DNA of 64,000 nt, from positions 2,508,285 through 2,572,284 of the forward strand of contig VXAI01000087.1 in NCBI GenBank assembly GCA_013399305.1, written 5' to 3'. The translations under genes were made by a program, and so were the position numbers. Below the pieces are notes generated by a model. The model did not search any database, was not told the origin of the DNA, and worked only from the letters and a program-made list of their open reading frames with translations. Each line of letters opens with the position of its first letter. Within the stretch, counting starts at the first letter, position 1. Below, one piece after another: positions 48,301 through 61,100 of this stretch. This DNA is from Rostratula benghalensis. Its lineage: Eukaryota > Chordata > Aves > Charadriiformes > Rostratulidae.

Positions 48301-49855
48301 GACTTATTGCCACAAGAGGGAGTGAATCCCAAAGACAATGATCCTGTGATCCTCCTTCATTAGTCCAGTTTCCAGGAAATCAGCTGGAGGGACAGAGCAC
48401 CAAAGTATTCAAGCCAGTCATAATAGCACATTAGAGAACATAAATGGCAGCTGACATAGTCTGGTCAATGCCACCGAGGGGTTTTATATGGCCATCAACA
48501 CCTACAGTTACATTAGAAATTAAATTAGAGGATAGCTTTTTAGTTACCAGCTTCCTCTGCTTAAAGGGCTCTGAGAAGTTATTACAACAAGGTCTGAAAA
48601 TGATTCTCTACAGTGAATTATTCAACCACTAAATCCCAAAAATAAGTGGACTGTCAGATTTATAAAAGACCCTCTACACTGAAGAGCTGACTGCAACTAT
48701 CCAATTATCTGCTCCCTTGGTTGCCTAACTGATCTATGAAATCAAATTAAACACCAATCTGTAGACTTAATATTAATGTTTCAGTGCTAAAGGATCTGGA
48801 CTGACTTTACTGAAACAATGAGGAATACCTAAGTCCCCTTGTGGTTTTTAAATGGAAGCTAAGAAATCTTGAATGGTTAAAATGTAGAATTAGTTATTCT
48901 GATTTCTACAACTGAGCATTATTAACCTGTATTCTCACTTTCTGGATTAAAATAACCCTATTCACTCTATCCCATCTGCAGCAATATGCAAGCAATGGAG
49001 CATACCAAAGAAGATACTTAACAGTCCCTTTAATTTTTGGGCAAGCTGTTTTGGGTTTCCTTTTCTTGTTTGTTGCTTTCAGTTTTGGTTTTTCCTTACC
49101 TTAAATTAGTCAGACATCTGCGGGGACAAGATACTGTAGCGATGAGAGCTGTTCTGTCTTCTCATCACTGTGTCTCTTCTTTTCAAAACTTTTGAACTAG
49201 AAACAGAAAATTTAGCTATTATCGGGTACTGGCAGCGCAATTCTTAGTCTTTGGACTCTTTAGTCTTACAACCAAAAAGCATATATACTAGATACGTTAA
49301 GTACTCCATCTGCTTCTGATTTAATTCAGTTCCACCATTAAATTGTGGAAGGTGAATGTTTAAGGTTTTTGTATGGTGCTAGAATACTTGTGATTGATAT
49401 TTGGTCCTACTAATAAATAAGAATTCATGAGGTTTATTCAGCCCCCCATATTACCATCCTTTTATCTGACATCTGCTACCAAATACACACAACTGAAACG
49501 TAACTATTTGAATTCTTACTTTAGAAAATATTGAGTTCTACAGCTTGTTAGTCACACAGATTAATGACAGTACTTGTCGAGATCATTTGTCACTAAAATA
49601 TAAATTTTAATCAAAATAATCAAAACCTTTGCACAAGACCTACTGTCTGTTGGCAGATAATGCCTATCTGCTGAAAGCAAAATTGTTTACAAGATTAGTT
49701 TCAACAAATCTATTTCTTTGGATTTTTTAATTGCAAAAATGTCTTATTAGTTTGAAAGCAAAAATAGTATTTGTTTACTGCTTGAATATATTTTTTCCAA
49801 GATCTCAACTAATTAAATTCATTGTTTTCAAATGAAAGGCTTAATTAGAAATCTA
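45321..49855. other. Long AT-rich unique non-coding sequence
   Basis: Nothing recognised. T and A runs lie near 46935-46951 and 48250-48265. Frames at 47817-48071 and 48118-48363 (84 and 81 codons) have no known motifs. Confidence 0.5.
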
Positions 49856-49892
49856 AAAAAAAGAAAAAAAGAAAATAAAAAAAGGAAAGGTT
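49856..49892. repeat. A-rich low-complexity tract
   Basis: A runs broken by single G or T. Confidence 0.85.
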
Positions 49893-52800
49893 TTTTTAAC
49901 ATGTGGAAGACAAAATGGCATTACTTTGTGTGTACATTTGTTGAACATTTATTTTCCTAATGATCTGGATGGTTGACCTCGTGTAAGATTATGAAAAAAA
50001 GTAGGTTTTGAGTCTTTTTCCAGAATGGTGAAGGTATTTTGCCCAAATCTAATGGTAGAAATGGATGACAACTCCCCACGGATTCCACTTCTCTGTTATC
50101 CCAGCAACTGTGGTATCTTAAATATATAGCTCAATTTACTGGGATGCTGATCTCCATCAAAACATTCTCTGAGAAGTAAAACAAGAAAATAAATATGACC
50201 TGAACTGCTTACAGAAATAACCTTTCACAAGCTCTTTGTTGAAGGTAGATTTGTGTTCTGTACTGCACAGGTGTTCCCAGGAAGAAAGCGCTTTCAATTT
50301 ATTTTATTTTAAACCTTAAATTTCTAATCTATAAAATAATCATACCTACAGGGGAAAGAGTTGTGGTAAGTCTTTTATTTTTATTTGCTTTGTTTTGCTT
50401 TTTTGGAAATACTCATTTTGCTGTGGTGTTTATTATATGTAATAATATATAAAGCACTGCATGAGTGAAATAGTCAATGGCACAGTCATAGGCATTACTC
50501 AGTTCAATTATCACTTTCAATAAGCATGCCAATATAATATGAAAAGCACACATATTTAATCCCAATTCCATTTCCCTGTTGCTTACCTGTTCTGATGTGT
50601 TGTCCCTAACAGCCAGGTTTTCCTGCAAGAAGGCCACGGGTGGTACATCTCTGGATAGGGAGCATACTTTTGTGTATGACTTCATAATATATAGCAGAAA
50701 GGTAACAGGACTGTTGAAATAATTTTATAGTGGACAAATCTGCACTTTCTATTTTCTTTGAAAAAAAAAAAATCCCATCATTTTCTCCTGCTATATTATA
50801 TTCTTCTGAGTTTTTAACCTGATGTCAAGATTATCAAACCCTTTAACACAGAACCTCCACAGCAACAAGCTGGGTCTTTTATACCTTTTTCAATATACTA
50901 CTTTTACTGCAAATGAGTTACTCTACATCACTTCCTCTATTTGAGATTATTTGTAGTCCTAATTAATAGATTATTCTGGAATGACCTCCTCTGATTTTTA
51001 TTAGGTGTTTTCTCATACCTTGTGACAAATAAATTGTTAACAGAACCGTATGCTTTTGAATATGTCTTATTACACAATTTACCAGCAGTGGGAACTTGAC
51101 TGTGGTAAACCTCCACATGGAGTTCTTACTCACAGAACTTCTGCCAAAGAAAAGTGAAGTGCTTACAGCAGCACAGTACTAAAGTGTGCCCTACAATTCT
51201 CTGACTTGTTTATTTTGTCTGGTTTTCTTGCCCTATATTACTCTTACACACACACAGAGCTTAAAAAAAAAAAACCCAACAACTTATGGTATATTTACAC
51301 ATTTAAGATTATATAAGAAGATGAAAAATTAATTATTTTTTAAATATCTAAATTATGGTGATTCTGGGTTTAGGTGGGGCTTTTTTTGTTTGTGGGAGGG
51401 TTTTTTGCTGTTTTTTATTTCCCAAATAAAAGCTTTTTTATATGGTTCATAATTCCAGTCAGATGCAAATCTCTCAAAATAGTTCCATATATTTAAAAAC
51501 TACCTTTATAATACTCTGTATCTAGCAATAAAAAGAAAATTACCTAGTGCTTCAAATCAGGATTTAAAAACAAAAGTAAAACAACTTTGTAAATAGGTCT
51601 AGTAACTTTCACCACAAATGCTCTGGGTTTAAATTAATGGCATAGCAAAAATGACTTTGCTCACCAAGGTGCCTGTTCCCCTTCTTAATCAGAGGTTGAG
51701 TAATCGCAAAGATTGTAGTACAGAGTTGAAAGTTCATTATTTGCAACACCTTTCTTTTAATCGTACCGCATAAACCAGGGTAATATTTGCTGACACTACT
51801 TTTAATTTGAAAAACAACAAAAAAGTCCCTGCTAATTTATAGTTGATGTAATTTTCTAGAATCTCAGATTCTCTTATAAGAAAAAAAGAAATCTATGTCT
51901 ATTTAAAGATAGACTGAAAAATATTCAAATCAATTTGGAACATTAACTTCTATTATTAATCACTTAGGACAGGAGAATATTTTCACATTTTACCAGATAA
52001 CTTGGATAAGTACATATGAAATTTAAATTAAAGTTATAAGTAGGACCTGCTGAAGTTAATGGAAAAGCTGTCAATTGATTTCAGAGGGGAATAGTCTGCT
52101 TTCTTGATGACCATTTGGACATCACACAGATCTTATTTTGATAGTCGTATGAAGATCCATGACAGAGATTTGTCAGAACTGAGCTTTGACCTAATAACAA
52201 TGTATCATAATTTAATAATTGCATAAGGTAGTATGTATAATCTGTGTATGTATATATAAGTATATATTTGTACATACACAGAGTAAAATTCTTGTGTTAA
52301 TAAGATGATGTAGTAAAAATATGTTATTACCATACATTTGGGATAAGAAAATTATTGATGAATCTGCATCACTCACCGATTAGTAAATATAAACTTTTTC
52401 AAAACAGGAAGGATTTATGATCACTTAGTGTGACCTTCCACTTAACTCAGGCCATAGATTTCATATATGTCAAACAAGAGTTATCAGCTCTTTGTTTAAG
52501 GTGGGAATGGAGAATTCAACTGATCCCTGGTTAAGTTTATTTAGTTTCGTGATAAGAAAATCTACACCTTATACATTAACAGCTGAAACAAATAAAAAAA
52601 TAAAACTAACAAAACAAAAACCTAAAGCTAAACCCTTTCATCAATTTCCCACCACAAGTTTTTATTTTCCTTTGCAGCAAAACTGGTAATCAAAAACAAT
52701 AAATGTGAAAGGGAATGTGCTCTCCCCGTAGACATGTGTTGAACACGCTGAATTACCTCATGGACTTATCTGTGATAAGTAAAGTAAGTAGTTTGTCTCA

Positions 52801-54899
52801 CTGTAATGTGGCTTTTTTTACATTTTGAAATGTACTTATATATGACTCTGGTGAGCTCTTTCCAACTTGTCAGGAGTTTATTTAAAATACAGCAGAGGCA
52901 TTTTTTTTTTATGTTGATGTTTTATTTTTATTTCCCACAGCTGAAAAAGCCATCTACTTCATTACAATGAGTACCATTTTCCAGCTTTTGAAAGGAGAGG
53001 GAAAATTCTAAACAATATAAAAATATTTCTCCTTTTTAATAAGAATGTTGAATGTCAAAGGCAGAAATCTTTCAGAAAACACATACAGCAAGAAATGCCT
53101 TATTCCATTGTAGAAGAAGCTTTCAAATTAAAATCAAATGTCTCCTATTTTGGCCACTCATGGCATATTGTACTTTTTACCTAAAATCCAGTCTTGAAGC
53201 CTTAGATTTCAGACAACTCCACATTTCTTTGTTGAGACTTCTAACATTCCACTCCACTGAGCAGCTGCAATCATCCATCACAAAAATAATAAAACAAAGA
53301 CAGGGTAGGGCGCTAAAACATATGAGGCGATCAAAGGTACATGATATATGAAATTTACCACAAAAGACTTAAGTGTGCACCAGGCATGTCAACACTCTAC
53401 ATATGTTAAGCATCATAATAGTCATATTCAGATGCATATGTCATCTTTCAGATTTAGATTCCTTTCTAAACACAAAGTTGTATGTTTATCTCCTAATTGT
53501 CCCCTTCACATATAACCCAGAGTTTATAACAAAAGTATGACTAATTTTCTCCAGGTTTATACAAACAAAGAAGCGACTTGTAAAAGAGCTGTGGGCGGAA
53601 GAAGGTTTCTTTTGATGCAGAGAGAAGCTGACATGCCTGATATGAAGCATCTGAATCTGCCATTCAGACTGCTGTTTGGGAACCTGAGAAGAGTGGATTT
53701 GGAGAATGGATAAGAAATGGAAAATTTTGAATTATTTTGGTTTATTTGTCACTTTCAGAATGCAAGATCACAGACAATCTTCTAGAAGCACACACAGGGC
53801 TTGGTGCCACAAAGTACTCCCTGAATAAATTTTCCAACTCAGTGGTAATGATTCCAGTGAATTGCATGTCCTAAGTAAATTAATGCCCACAATTCATTCT
53901 TCTTGAATTCCGATGTCTCATTATATGCTAATCTGTAACTCAGAAATGGAAGTGCTAACTTTTTAATCAGTTCCATTTCCTTCTGTCTTATAAACTCCCA
54001 AATTTTTTTATTTAAAATAAAATACTATCTATGGACAGATATGCATGACATTTTGCAGGAATCCCGTTTCATTCTGAGTCTTCTGAATCACATATAAGGC
54101 TTTATGGAAAAGAAGAGATAATATGGGAATATTAAAGTTTAATTCATACAAAACACAGAAAGATTATATGCCAGACTGATTAAGTCAACATTGTCTATTA
54201 TTAGCTGATTTCTCCATTTATTTTTTTTTACTTTTTGCTTTGCAATTTTAATTATTTAAACAACATGAATTACAGGGACTTAGTAGCTCTTATTTTAACT
54301 ACCTGATTGGTGTCTAAAAAGTATTGTAAGTGATGGGATATCAGCAGGAGCCACCAAAGTTTAGGAAGAGAGTAATCATACCTGCCAGTGATAGATCCAT
54401 CAAGACAGCTGATAAAGACATAACATTATATTGCTAAAAATAGAAATTAGACACAATTTAGAAGTGAAATTAAGAAATTTAACTAAGACATTAAATACAG
54501 GAACAGGCTTCTGTCAAAGCAATGGATCAACCATGACCTAGGTTCAATAACAACTGATATAATCCAGGTAAAAGCTTGGCCACCACAGTAATCTTCTCAG
54601 GCTTTAAAATCTGTGTAGTATATATAAAACCTATGTTCATAATCTATAAAGGTAAAAGTATGTTCTTCAGTGCCCTCAATATATGATTAATGTAATTCTG
54701 CATAAAAACAATTATTGCCATTCAGTCTTCTTCAGGAGTTATTTCCCTTCAAAAATTAGAAAAGTTGGGAATAAGGATAAATTTTTGCCCACGTCTAGAT
54801 GACAGAAATGTTGCAATATTTTTTGGGTTTGGGTTTGTTTGTTTGGGGGGTTTTTTTTAAGCATAATACAAAAATTACCTTGTACATTCCTCAGCTATT
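49893..54899. other. Long AT-rich unique non-coding sequence
   Basis: No gene or transposon recognised. A/T tracts near 50760-50771, 51258-51272 and 52236-52276 (TA-rich) are the only simple sequence. Frames at 50413-50685 and 53052-53351 (90 and 99 codons) lack any family signature. Confidence 0.5.
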
Positions 54900-57800
54900 T
54901 TTCATCAACTTTGTTGGCCAGTGCTAGTCTGTGACATTTACCACTTCAGGCACCTGCGGACCAAAATGCTTGGTTTAGCTTGTTACATGACCCCAAAGAG
55001 GAGTATGCGGGTGAAAGTTAACAACTTGTGACATGCCATAGATTAATATAGAAGATTTATTGGGTTCCAGCGGCCTTAAACACTCTGAAGTATAAAACAT
55101 AAGCTTGTACTTGTTACCTTGTGTAGTTGCCCATATGAGTAAACCAACTTAGGAGTTAAGTACTGACATAGCTGGGGGACTCCAGAGACTCATTAAATAA
55201 AATTATTAGCCCACCTGAAACCGCTGTCAAAGTTCCTACCGAACCCAGTAAGCTCAGTTTATTATTTAAGTGGAAGGTCTCTAAGAGCCATAGAGCTGGG
55301 TACTGAGTCCTGGCAGCCCCAGCTGCAGTTTCTTCCTTGGAGGAGCACTCAGAGCATTCAATGAACACCCTCATTCACAAGAGAACTTTGAGAGCTGTAT
55401 GAAAAAACTCCTCATATAAATTGAAAGTAGAGCCATCTATTTTTTGACTTCCAGAGAATGGAGAGAGTAAAAATAAAAGTAAATTCCCTTGTGTCTTCCC
55501 ATGACCTACCTGCAATCAAAATCAGCTTTTGACAGCAAACACTGTCTCTCGTTGGCAATTTTGGTAGGGAGCTGAGGTAGAAGACAATGGTCATGGATCA
55601 AAGTGTTCACCATAACATTCTGTCTCGACATCTCCCACATATTTGCTAACAGTAGCCTGACTATTAGCAGTATGATTAACATAATTCCTTCAAAATGGGC
55701 CATCCTTTACAAAGTAGGAGGGTGTTTCAAGGTTAAAAGAAAGCTCAGAACCCAGCAGCATCTCTGTCACTCTGTTGTCCCCCTTCACATAACATACACA
55801 CATAGAGGGGTTTTTTTGCCCTCAGTAGAGCAGTTGCTGAGACTCCTTGTGTCTCTCCACTGGATAATCTCTGTTTACTTTCACCTGGGATGAGCATCTA
55901 ACAAGTAGCATCTTCTGGAAACACAAAAAAAAAGATGCAAGTGGAGACGGTAACAACTTCCAGGCCAGATCCTCAGCCAAGGCAGAGTTAGACCAACTAA
56001 CAGACTGCTTAAGAATCTAGCTTCCCAGGATCTGCTTGTATTAAATCATTCAGCACAACAGAGGGAGAGATTCGGAGGAGAGGTTTTCAGTGCACAAGCC
56101 ATTAGTGCTACGTATGTTTTTTAATAATTCCTGATATGATTTATTTTAAGCAGTACCAATTCAGAGCTCTGGGTTGCCTGTAGCCCAGTTCAGAATTCAT
56201 GGTTAAGAGTACTTCTCATTCCTGCCCTTTTTTGTCCCACACTACCTTGTTATAATCTTATATCACTTCAGGGTGTAACCCTGCGATACCAGCCCCTTTC
56301 CAAATTCAGCCACCTGCCTCAAAATAAAGTAGATAATAAAGGATATCCATTGTGAATCAGAAAGGATAACAAACTGAAGACTGGAAGGATCGGTGAGGGA
56401 AGGTACCATATTTAGTTTCTGGAGCTTTTTCACTAGGAGTATTGTACTGTCACCTTCCTCCACTGATCCCAGAAAGCTGCAGCTCTTGACACAAGGCAAA
56501 TGGAATCCAAGTGACTTACTTTCAATTAATAAGGGCTACAGGAGGTCATTACATTGAACTCCGCTGAGAAGTGAACCAGACTAAGGCTTGAAAAAAGCTG
56601 TCCTTCTGACCCTCACATTCCGGTCTTTAAGCTGGAAAGGTAAATCATCTGGGTAACTAACTTTTAAATAGTGCAGAGTAGATGGCAAATACCCTCTTTC
56701 AGTTTTACAGGCGACAAGATTTGATGCAATTGAAAATATTAGAAGAGATGTGTAAGGAGAATTATGGAGAATAAACATGAATATAAACAACTCAAAGCTC
56801 TTTTGAGACAGAAACATTAAAAAAGGGGGGAAATATTCTGACTCAACACAGGCTTAAAGTCAGTGGACTCAACTTGGACTGATCCGCATTTGTACTGGAG
56901 AGCGCAAAGGGGAGCAAAACCTGGAACCAGCGATCACTGCAGTAACCTCTTGCAGACACAGTCACAGGTTGAATTCCTTGTAAAGACTGGGGGCACAACC
57001 TTGTCATGGTGTGAAAACAATCATCTGCTCCGTTAGAACCTCATCCGAGTTCTTTGGCCTCTCTCCTTACCATCAGTGAGGAGTGGTTTCTCCAGAGGGA
57101 AATCAAAAAAGCAGAAAGGTAGCAAAGCCACCTAGTTAAAGAATATATATAACCCATAACTGAGTGATGCATCTTGTACATATCTCCATTGCTTAATTTT
57201 AAAGAGGACACAGTCTAGTATTTCAGAAATTGAGGTGTTTCTTTATTTCTTTTTATTTATTGACGTCACAAATATACACTCTCAAAATACACAGCACATT
57301 TGTTTGTATGTGTCTGTAATTGCATGATGACTGTATTTAGTGGGTTTATATGTATGTGTAGCTAACAAAAATCCAATTCTCAATAGTAACAAATGTGAAA
57401 AAAACCAAAACAATACAAAACACAACCCCCACAAAAAAAACCAAAAACTACTGTTAGTTTCTGAGAAACTTTGCAGAATCTGAACCATTAGTTTTCCATT
57501 TTAGTGACTTGGATGGAGTTAGGCAAAGTCTTCTGGCCTATTTATTTTAGCACAGAATTATTTCTTAATCTTCGCTTTTAAGATTGGTGTGGAATGGAAC
57601 AACCTAATTCATTGGCACTTTGTCTTAATGAAGGTGTGTTTCGGTTCTCCTTTGCCTGCCTCCTCCTTCCAAAACACCTACAAACATATTCACACACTCC
57701 TTCTGAAAGAGGAAATCCTGCCCCAGTACTCAAGTCCTAATTCATCTCAACAAAGGAGTGAGTGGGACCGAGAGCGTTATTTCACAAGAGGAAGAAAAAC

Positions 57801-57950
57801 CTGATGAATATTTTAGAGAAATTACTATTCTTGTATGTGTTGCAAGTTTAGGCAAAAGATTGTGAGCACCATGTGACATTCAGGACATTGAGAATCTGAA
57901 GTAGCCTTCCCATGGAAATAACAAACGCAAAAGTAGCAAAGGCTTAGCTG
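54900..57950. other. Non-coding sequence, locally less AT-rich, possible old repeat scraps
   Basis: Composition is more balanced at 54900-55400, 55540-56060 and 56840-57080. At about 55964-55980 CCAGGCCAGATCCTCAGCC recalls the GGCCAGATCCTCAGC word common in old amniote repeats, but no extended match is visible. Frames on both strands at 55412-55893 are mutual shadows. An A/C-rich tract lies at 57398-57448. Confidence 0.4.
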
Positions 57951-58140
57951 AGTTGTCTACACCTAGCTGCTTACTATAACTTGAGGTACTTGTATGTGGA
58001 CACCTAAATTTAGGTGGCTTGATCTTGAATTAAATTTAACCCTTGTAGTTGTCTATAGGTGAGACACAGGGTTATTGTAGACACTTAGGCTAAGATTCAG
58101 GTGATGACCACACACAGGCATCTAGTGTAATTTGAGGTTT
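57951..58140. repeat. Possible ancient repeat with a 16-bp palindrome
   Basis: CACCTAAATTTAGGTG at 58001-58016 is a perfect palindrome. It is flanked on the left by GTTGTCTACACCTAG (57951-57965) and on the right by TTGTAGACACTTAGGC (58075-58090), related words in opposite orientation. This arrangement suggests a decayed fold-back or palindromic element of the CACCTAAA type; the family is not identified. Confidence 0.4.
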
Positions 58141-58720
58141 CTCAGGGTATCTGAGACATCTGCACAGAAGGGACAGATGTCACATGAAACCTGTGGGAGA
58201 TTGGAGACCTTCTGGTAGCTGCAGGCATTCCAAATGACACTGGATGCCCATGTGTGGGCAACTGGACAACTTCCAACTCAGCTGCTCCCCTGAGTCTCTC
58301 TGATGAAAAAGCTGATGACTGAGGGTCAGCTTTACCTCAGTGTGCAAAGTATTTAATGTCTGAGTCAGTCACTTAATCTGATTTAGCCAATTAAATACTC
58401 TTCAAGACTTCAAATTTTACTAGGCCTGTGAATTCAATGAATGGTGTCACCAGTCATAAAAATTATTAAGATCTAGATTCAGATCCACGTGTTTATGGCA
58501 TTTGCATGTGTCCAGTCCGAGGTTTTGCTTTGGTAACAGAGAGAGCAAAACGGATCAGACACAAATAGTGGCTCTGAACTGCCACATTCCAAAGGGTAGG
58601 TCAACTTCAGGCTTTGTTTCAGGTTTATTGTCAGTTTGATATCTTTTGTTCTGAAAATCAGTGGGTGGAAGAGTTTGCACAGAGAGGCGTGAACAAAGGA
58701 GAATAAGCTAGCAAACACAG
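58141..58720. other. Unassigned non-coding sequence
   Basis: Moderately balanced sequence with no recognised gene or repeat. The 122-codon minus-strand frame at 58479-58847 runs through it into the fold-back element and has no family signature. Confidence 0.45.
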
Positions 58721-58866
58721 GGCATGTCTGCACTACGTACCGTTCCGGTGACACAAGTACCTGGGGGCAAGCTCCAAGCTGTTCCACGCTGGCTGGATGC
58801 ATCAGCTTGCCCAAAGGCAGCGCAGAGGTCCTTGCACAATGCTCCACTGTGTGAGGTAGACATGCC
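58721..58866. mobile_element. MITE-like fold-back element, 146 bp
   Basis: Outer arms GGCATGTCT (58721-58729) and AGACATGCC (58858-58866) are perfect inverted repeats. Inner arms GGCAAGCT (58766-58773) and AGCTTGCC (58804-58811) are also perfect and nearly share the same centre. Between them CAAGTACCT on the left faces AGGTCCTTG on the right with one mismatch. The whole unit can therefore fold into one long imperfect hairpin. It is clearly GC-richer than its surroundings. I could not find a convincing target-site duplication. Elements starting with GGCATGTCTACAC-like ends are, as I recall, common in sauropsid genomes, but I cannot name the family with certainty. A structured RNA hairpin is an alternative. 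Confidence 0.55.
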
Positions 58867-60067
58867 TCTTGGGGGAAAATTTTGAGCAGATATAAATAGC
58901 TCTTGTGTACAGCTGATGAAATTTGTATCCAAGGAATCCGAAGCTCTAATGTGTAAAGTACTTAGACAAAGAAAAGGTGGGACACACATTCCCTATCAAC
59001 CTTTTGCTCTTTCTTTCTGCATTGTGAGGTGAATATAAAGGCCATATATACCCAGACAACTCAAGAGGAGTTTATGGGCAGACATTCACATAATAATCTG
59101 GAAATATATTTCCTGGCAAATCAACTTTAGATCTGGAAATCTGGGATTTTGATGGGTCATTACCTTGCCATATAACCTGAAATTTCTCTGCTATTGTTTT
59201 AGATGTTATATGTGTTATGTAAAGAAAACTCTTCCACTGTTGTTTACTAAATGCATTGAAACATTTAACCCTGTGTAAATATATACATATTCTTTAAATG
59301 GAAAATCTGGATTTTCACATTTGAAAACTGAACATTAGGCATCTAAATAAAAGGAAATTGCCTGCTTCAAAGGGATTAAGTGCATAAGAATGTTATATAG
59401 TACGTTGAAAATTAATTTATATTTTATATATTTGGCTTGAAATGTTATTTACTTTTTAACAGATTCAATTTTTACATGCACTCTTATTGAAAATACATGG
59501 AAATTAATTTAAAATAAGAACTTTCCAATCAGAATGTATCAGTGTGCTAAAAACAAGATAAGCCATATAAATTTTTAGGTTATTGATAACAATTTTTTGT
59601 GCAAAGACTAATGTTGATGATGGAAGTTATTTATTATTAGACATAACATTTTCTTACCCACAGTAGTTAATTATGGTATTGATCCTACCAGTAATGGTAC
59701 AGATGCAGAACTTAAGACTGAGAAACTATCCACTGAAATAAGTAGGTGGACTTATTCCAGTTGAATTTCTGCTGCTCTATTAATCTGGGAAAACAAACAG
59801 GATGAAAGAAATCCACTTACCTTTTGTTTTAAGAAGTAGGATTTTTGCCACATGCTTGGTAATAGCTGATTTTGACGAGGAAAGTCAGCAAGACAGCTCT
59901 TGCTACCGAAGAATAACTAGTCACTTCTTGTGGAGGAAGGGTAGGAGATGTGTTCATTGTGAACTAAGTCTTACAAAAAAAAAATACTGTTCCCCTCAAT
60001 AAATTAAAAATTTTAGTAAGAAAAAGAGTATCCACATGAATTCCATGTTCACAATTTATAACATCAC
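58867..60067. other. AT-rich unique non-coding sequence
   Basis: Nothing recognised as gene or repeat. A short AGGCATCTAAAT word near 59337 recalls old amniote repeats. The frame at 59802-60002 has no similarity I know. Confidence 0.5.
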
Positions 60068-60309
60068 TTGGAATCACAGAATTGTCTAGGTTGGAAGGGA
60101 CCTTTAAGAACATCTAATCTATCCATTAAGCTAACACTGACAAAAATCACCACTAAACCATGTTCCCCACAGCACCATGTCTATTAGTCCTTCAGATACC
60201 TCCAGGGATGGAGGTATTTCCACTTCCTTGGGCAGCCTGTTCCAGTATTTGATTACCATTTCAGTGAATTTTTTTTTCCTAATATACAATCCCCTGATTC
60301 AACTTGAAG

Positions 60310-61094
60310 CTATTTCTTCTTGTCCTGTCGCTTGTGATGTGGGAGAAGAGACCAACCATCACTTCTCAACAATCTTCCTTTCAGGGAGTTGTAGAGACCA
60401 ATAAGGTCTCCCTTCAACCTCCGTTTCTCCAGGCTGAACAATCCCATCTCCCTCAGCTGCTCCTCATAAGACTTGTGGTCTAGACTCCTCACCATCTTTG
60501 TTCCCCTTCTCTTGACATGTTTGATTGACCTTTATTTTTCTTCCTGTTTCTACTAAGAGATGTAGTTTCCTAAAGTATTAAGACTCCTTTCAACACCTGC
60601 AACCATCAACACAGAAACACTCTATACCACAGTCGTCTTTGTGGACCTTCTCTTTACCCTCTCCAGTTTGTCCACATCTTTTTTATGTAGCAGGGAACAA
60701 AAGTGAACACAGTGTTTCAGGTGTGGCCTGAAAAGTGCTGAGTTGAATAATCTCTGCATCCTGTTGCCTTTTTTGCTGTGGCAGCACACTGTTCACTCAA
60801 ACTGAGCTTTCTGTCCACCAGGACACTCAGGTCCCTTTCTTCTGAGCTGCTCTCCAGCCGGGAAGATCCCAGTCTGTGCTGCACCCCTAGATTATGTTTT
60901 CTTATGTGCAAGACCTCATACGTGACCCTGTTGAACATCATAAGGCTTTTGTTAGCCCACTCTTCCAGCCTTTCCAGGTCTTCCTGTAGGGTGTCTCTCC
61001 CTTCTGAGGTGTTCACTTCCCCGCTCAGTTTGGTGTCATCGGCAAACTTCATCAGGGCACACTTGATTCCATCATGCAGATCATTTATGTTCAC
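60310..61094 (-). pseudogene. CR1 ORF2 reverse transcriptase fragment
   Basis: On the minus strand an open stretch of 125 codons (61094-60717) begins with the end of the reverse transcriptase palm. F-A-D-D, the catalytic box of the polymerase, is encoded at 61046-61035, followed by DTKLSGEVNTSEGRDTLQED and ERLEEWANKSLMMFNRVTYE, typical of LINE reverse transcriptases after the catalytic site. SSEERDLSVLVDRKLSLSEQ follows. A frameshift and a deletion then remove part of the KKA...SRSRE region. A separate frame at 60495-60310 resumes with [20 protein letters not shown], the C-terminal segment. The N-terminal endonuclease and the fingers of the polymerase are absent through truncation, so it cannot act. 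Confidence 0.9.
60514..60645 (-). repeat. Insertion or diverged partial duplication inside CR1
   Basis: The nine bases CCTTCTCTT occur on both sides. On the minus strand both flanks encode the same CR1 position: RRSTKT on one side and RRGTKMV on the other. The sequence between has weak CR1 similarity at one end only. It is either a tandem duplication of about 141 bp that then diverged, or a foreign insertion with a 9-bp target duplication. Confidence 0.55.
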
Positions 61095-61100
61095 AAATTA

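Larger units (their letters stand above)
60068..61100 (-). mobile_element. CR1 LINE, about 1 kb, with RT fragment and internal rearrangement
   Basis: The longest CR1 copy here. In plus-strand order it shows GGAATCACAGAATTGTCTAG (60070), GTTGGAAGGGACCTTTAAGA, a 3' untranslated segment with TCCTTCAGATACCTCCAGGG (60188), the coding end CTCCCTTCAACCTCCGTTTC (60409), and further ORF2 up to GTCATCGGCAAACTTCATCA (61036) and CATGCAGATCATTTATG (61073-61089). Similarity stops near 61100, the 5' truncation point. Around 60505-60654 the order is disturbed: CCTTCTCTT appears at 60505-60513 and again at 60646-60654, with about 130 bp of poorly matching sequence between. Many substitutions and frameshifts make it an old, dead copy. 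Confidence 0.93.

Noticed and set aside
54900..55400. LTR of an endogenous retrovirus
   Set aside because: The more balanced composition first suggested one, but I could not find paired ends, a target duplication, a primer site or any retroviral coding sequence.
58479..58989. Two overlapping minus-strand frames of 122 and 93 codons as genes
   Set aside because: They overlap in different frames across the fold-back element; Cys- and Leu-rich translation with no recognisable family.
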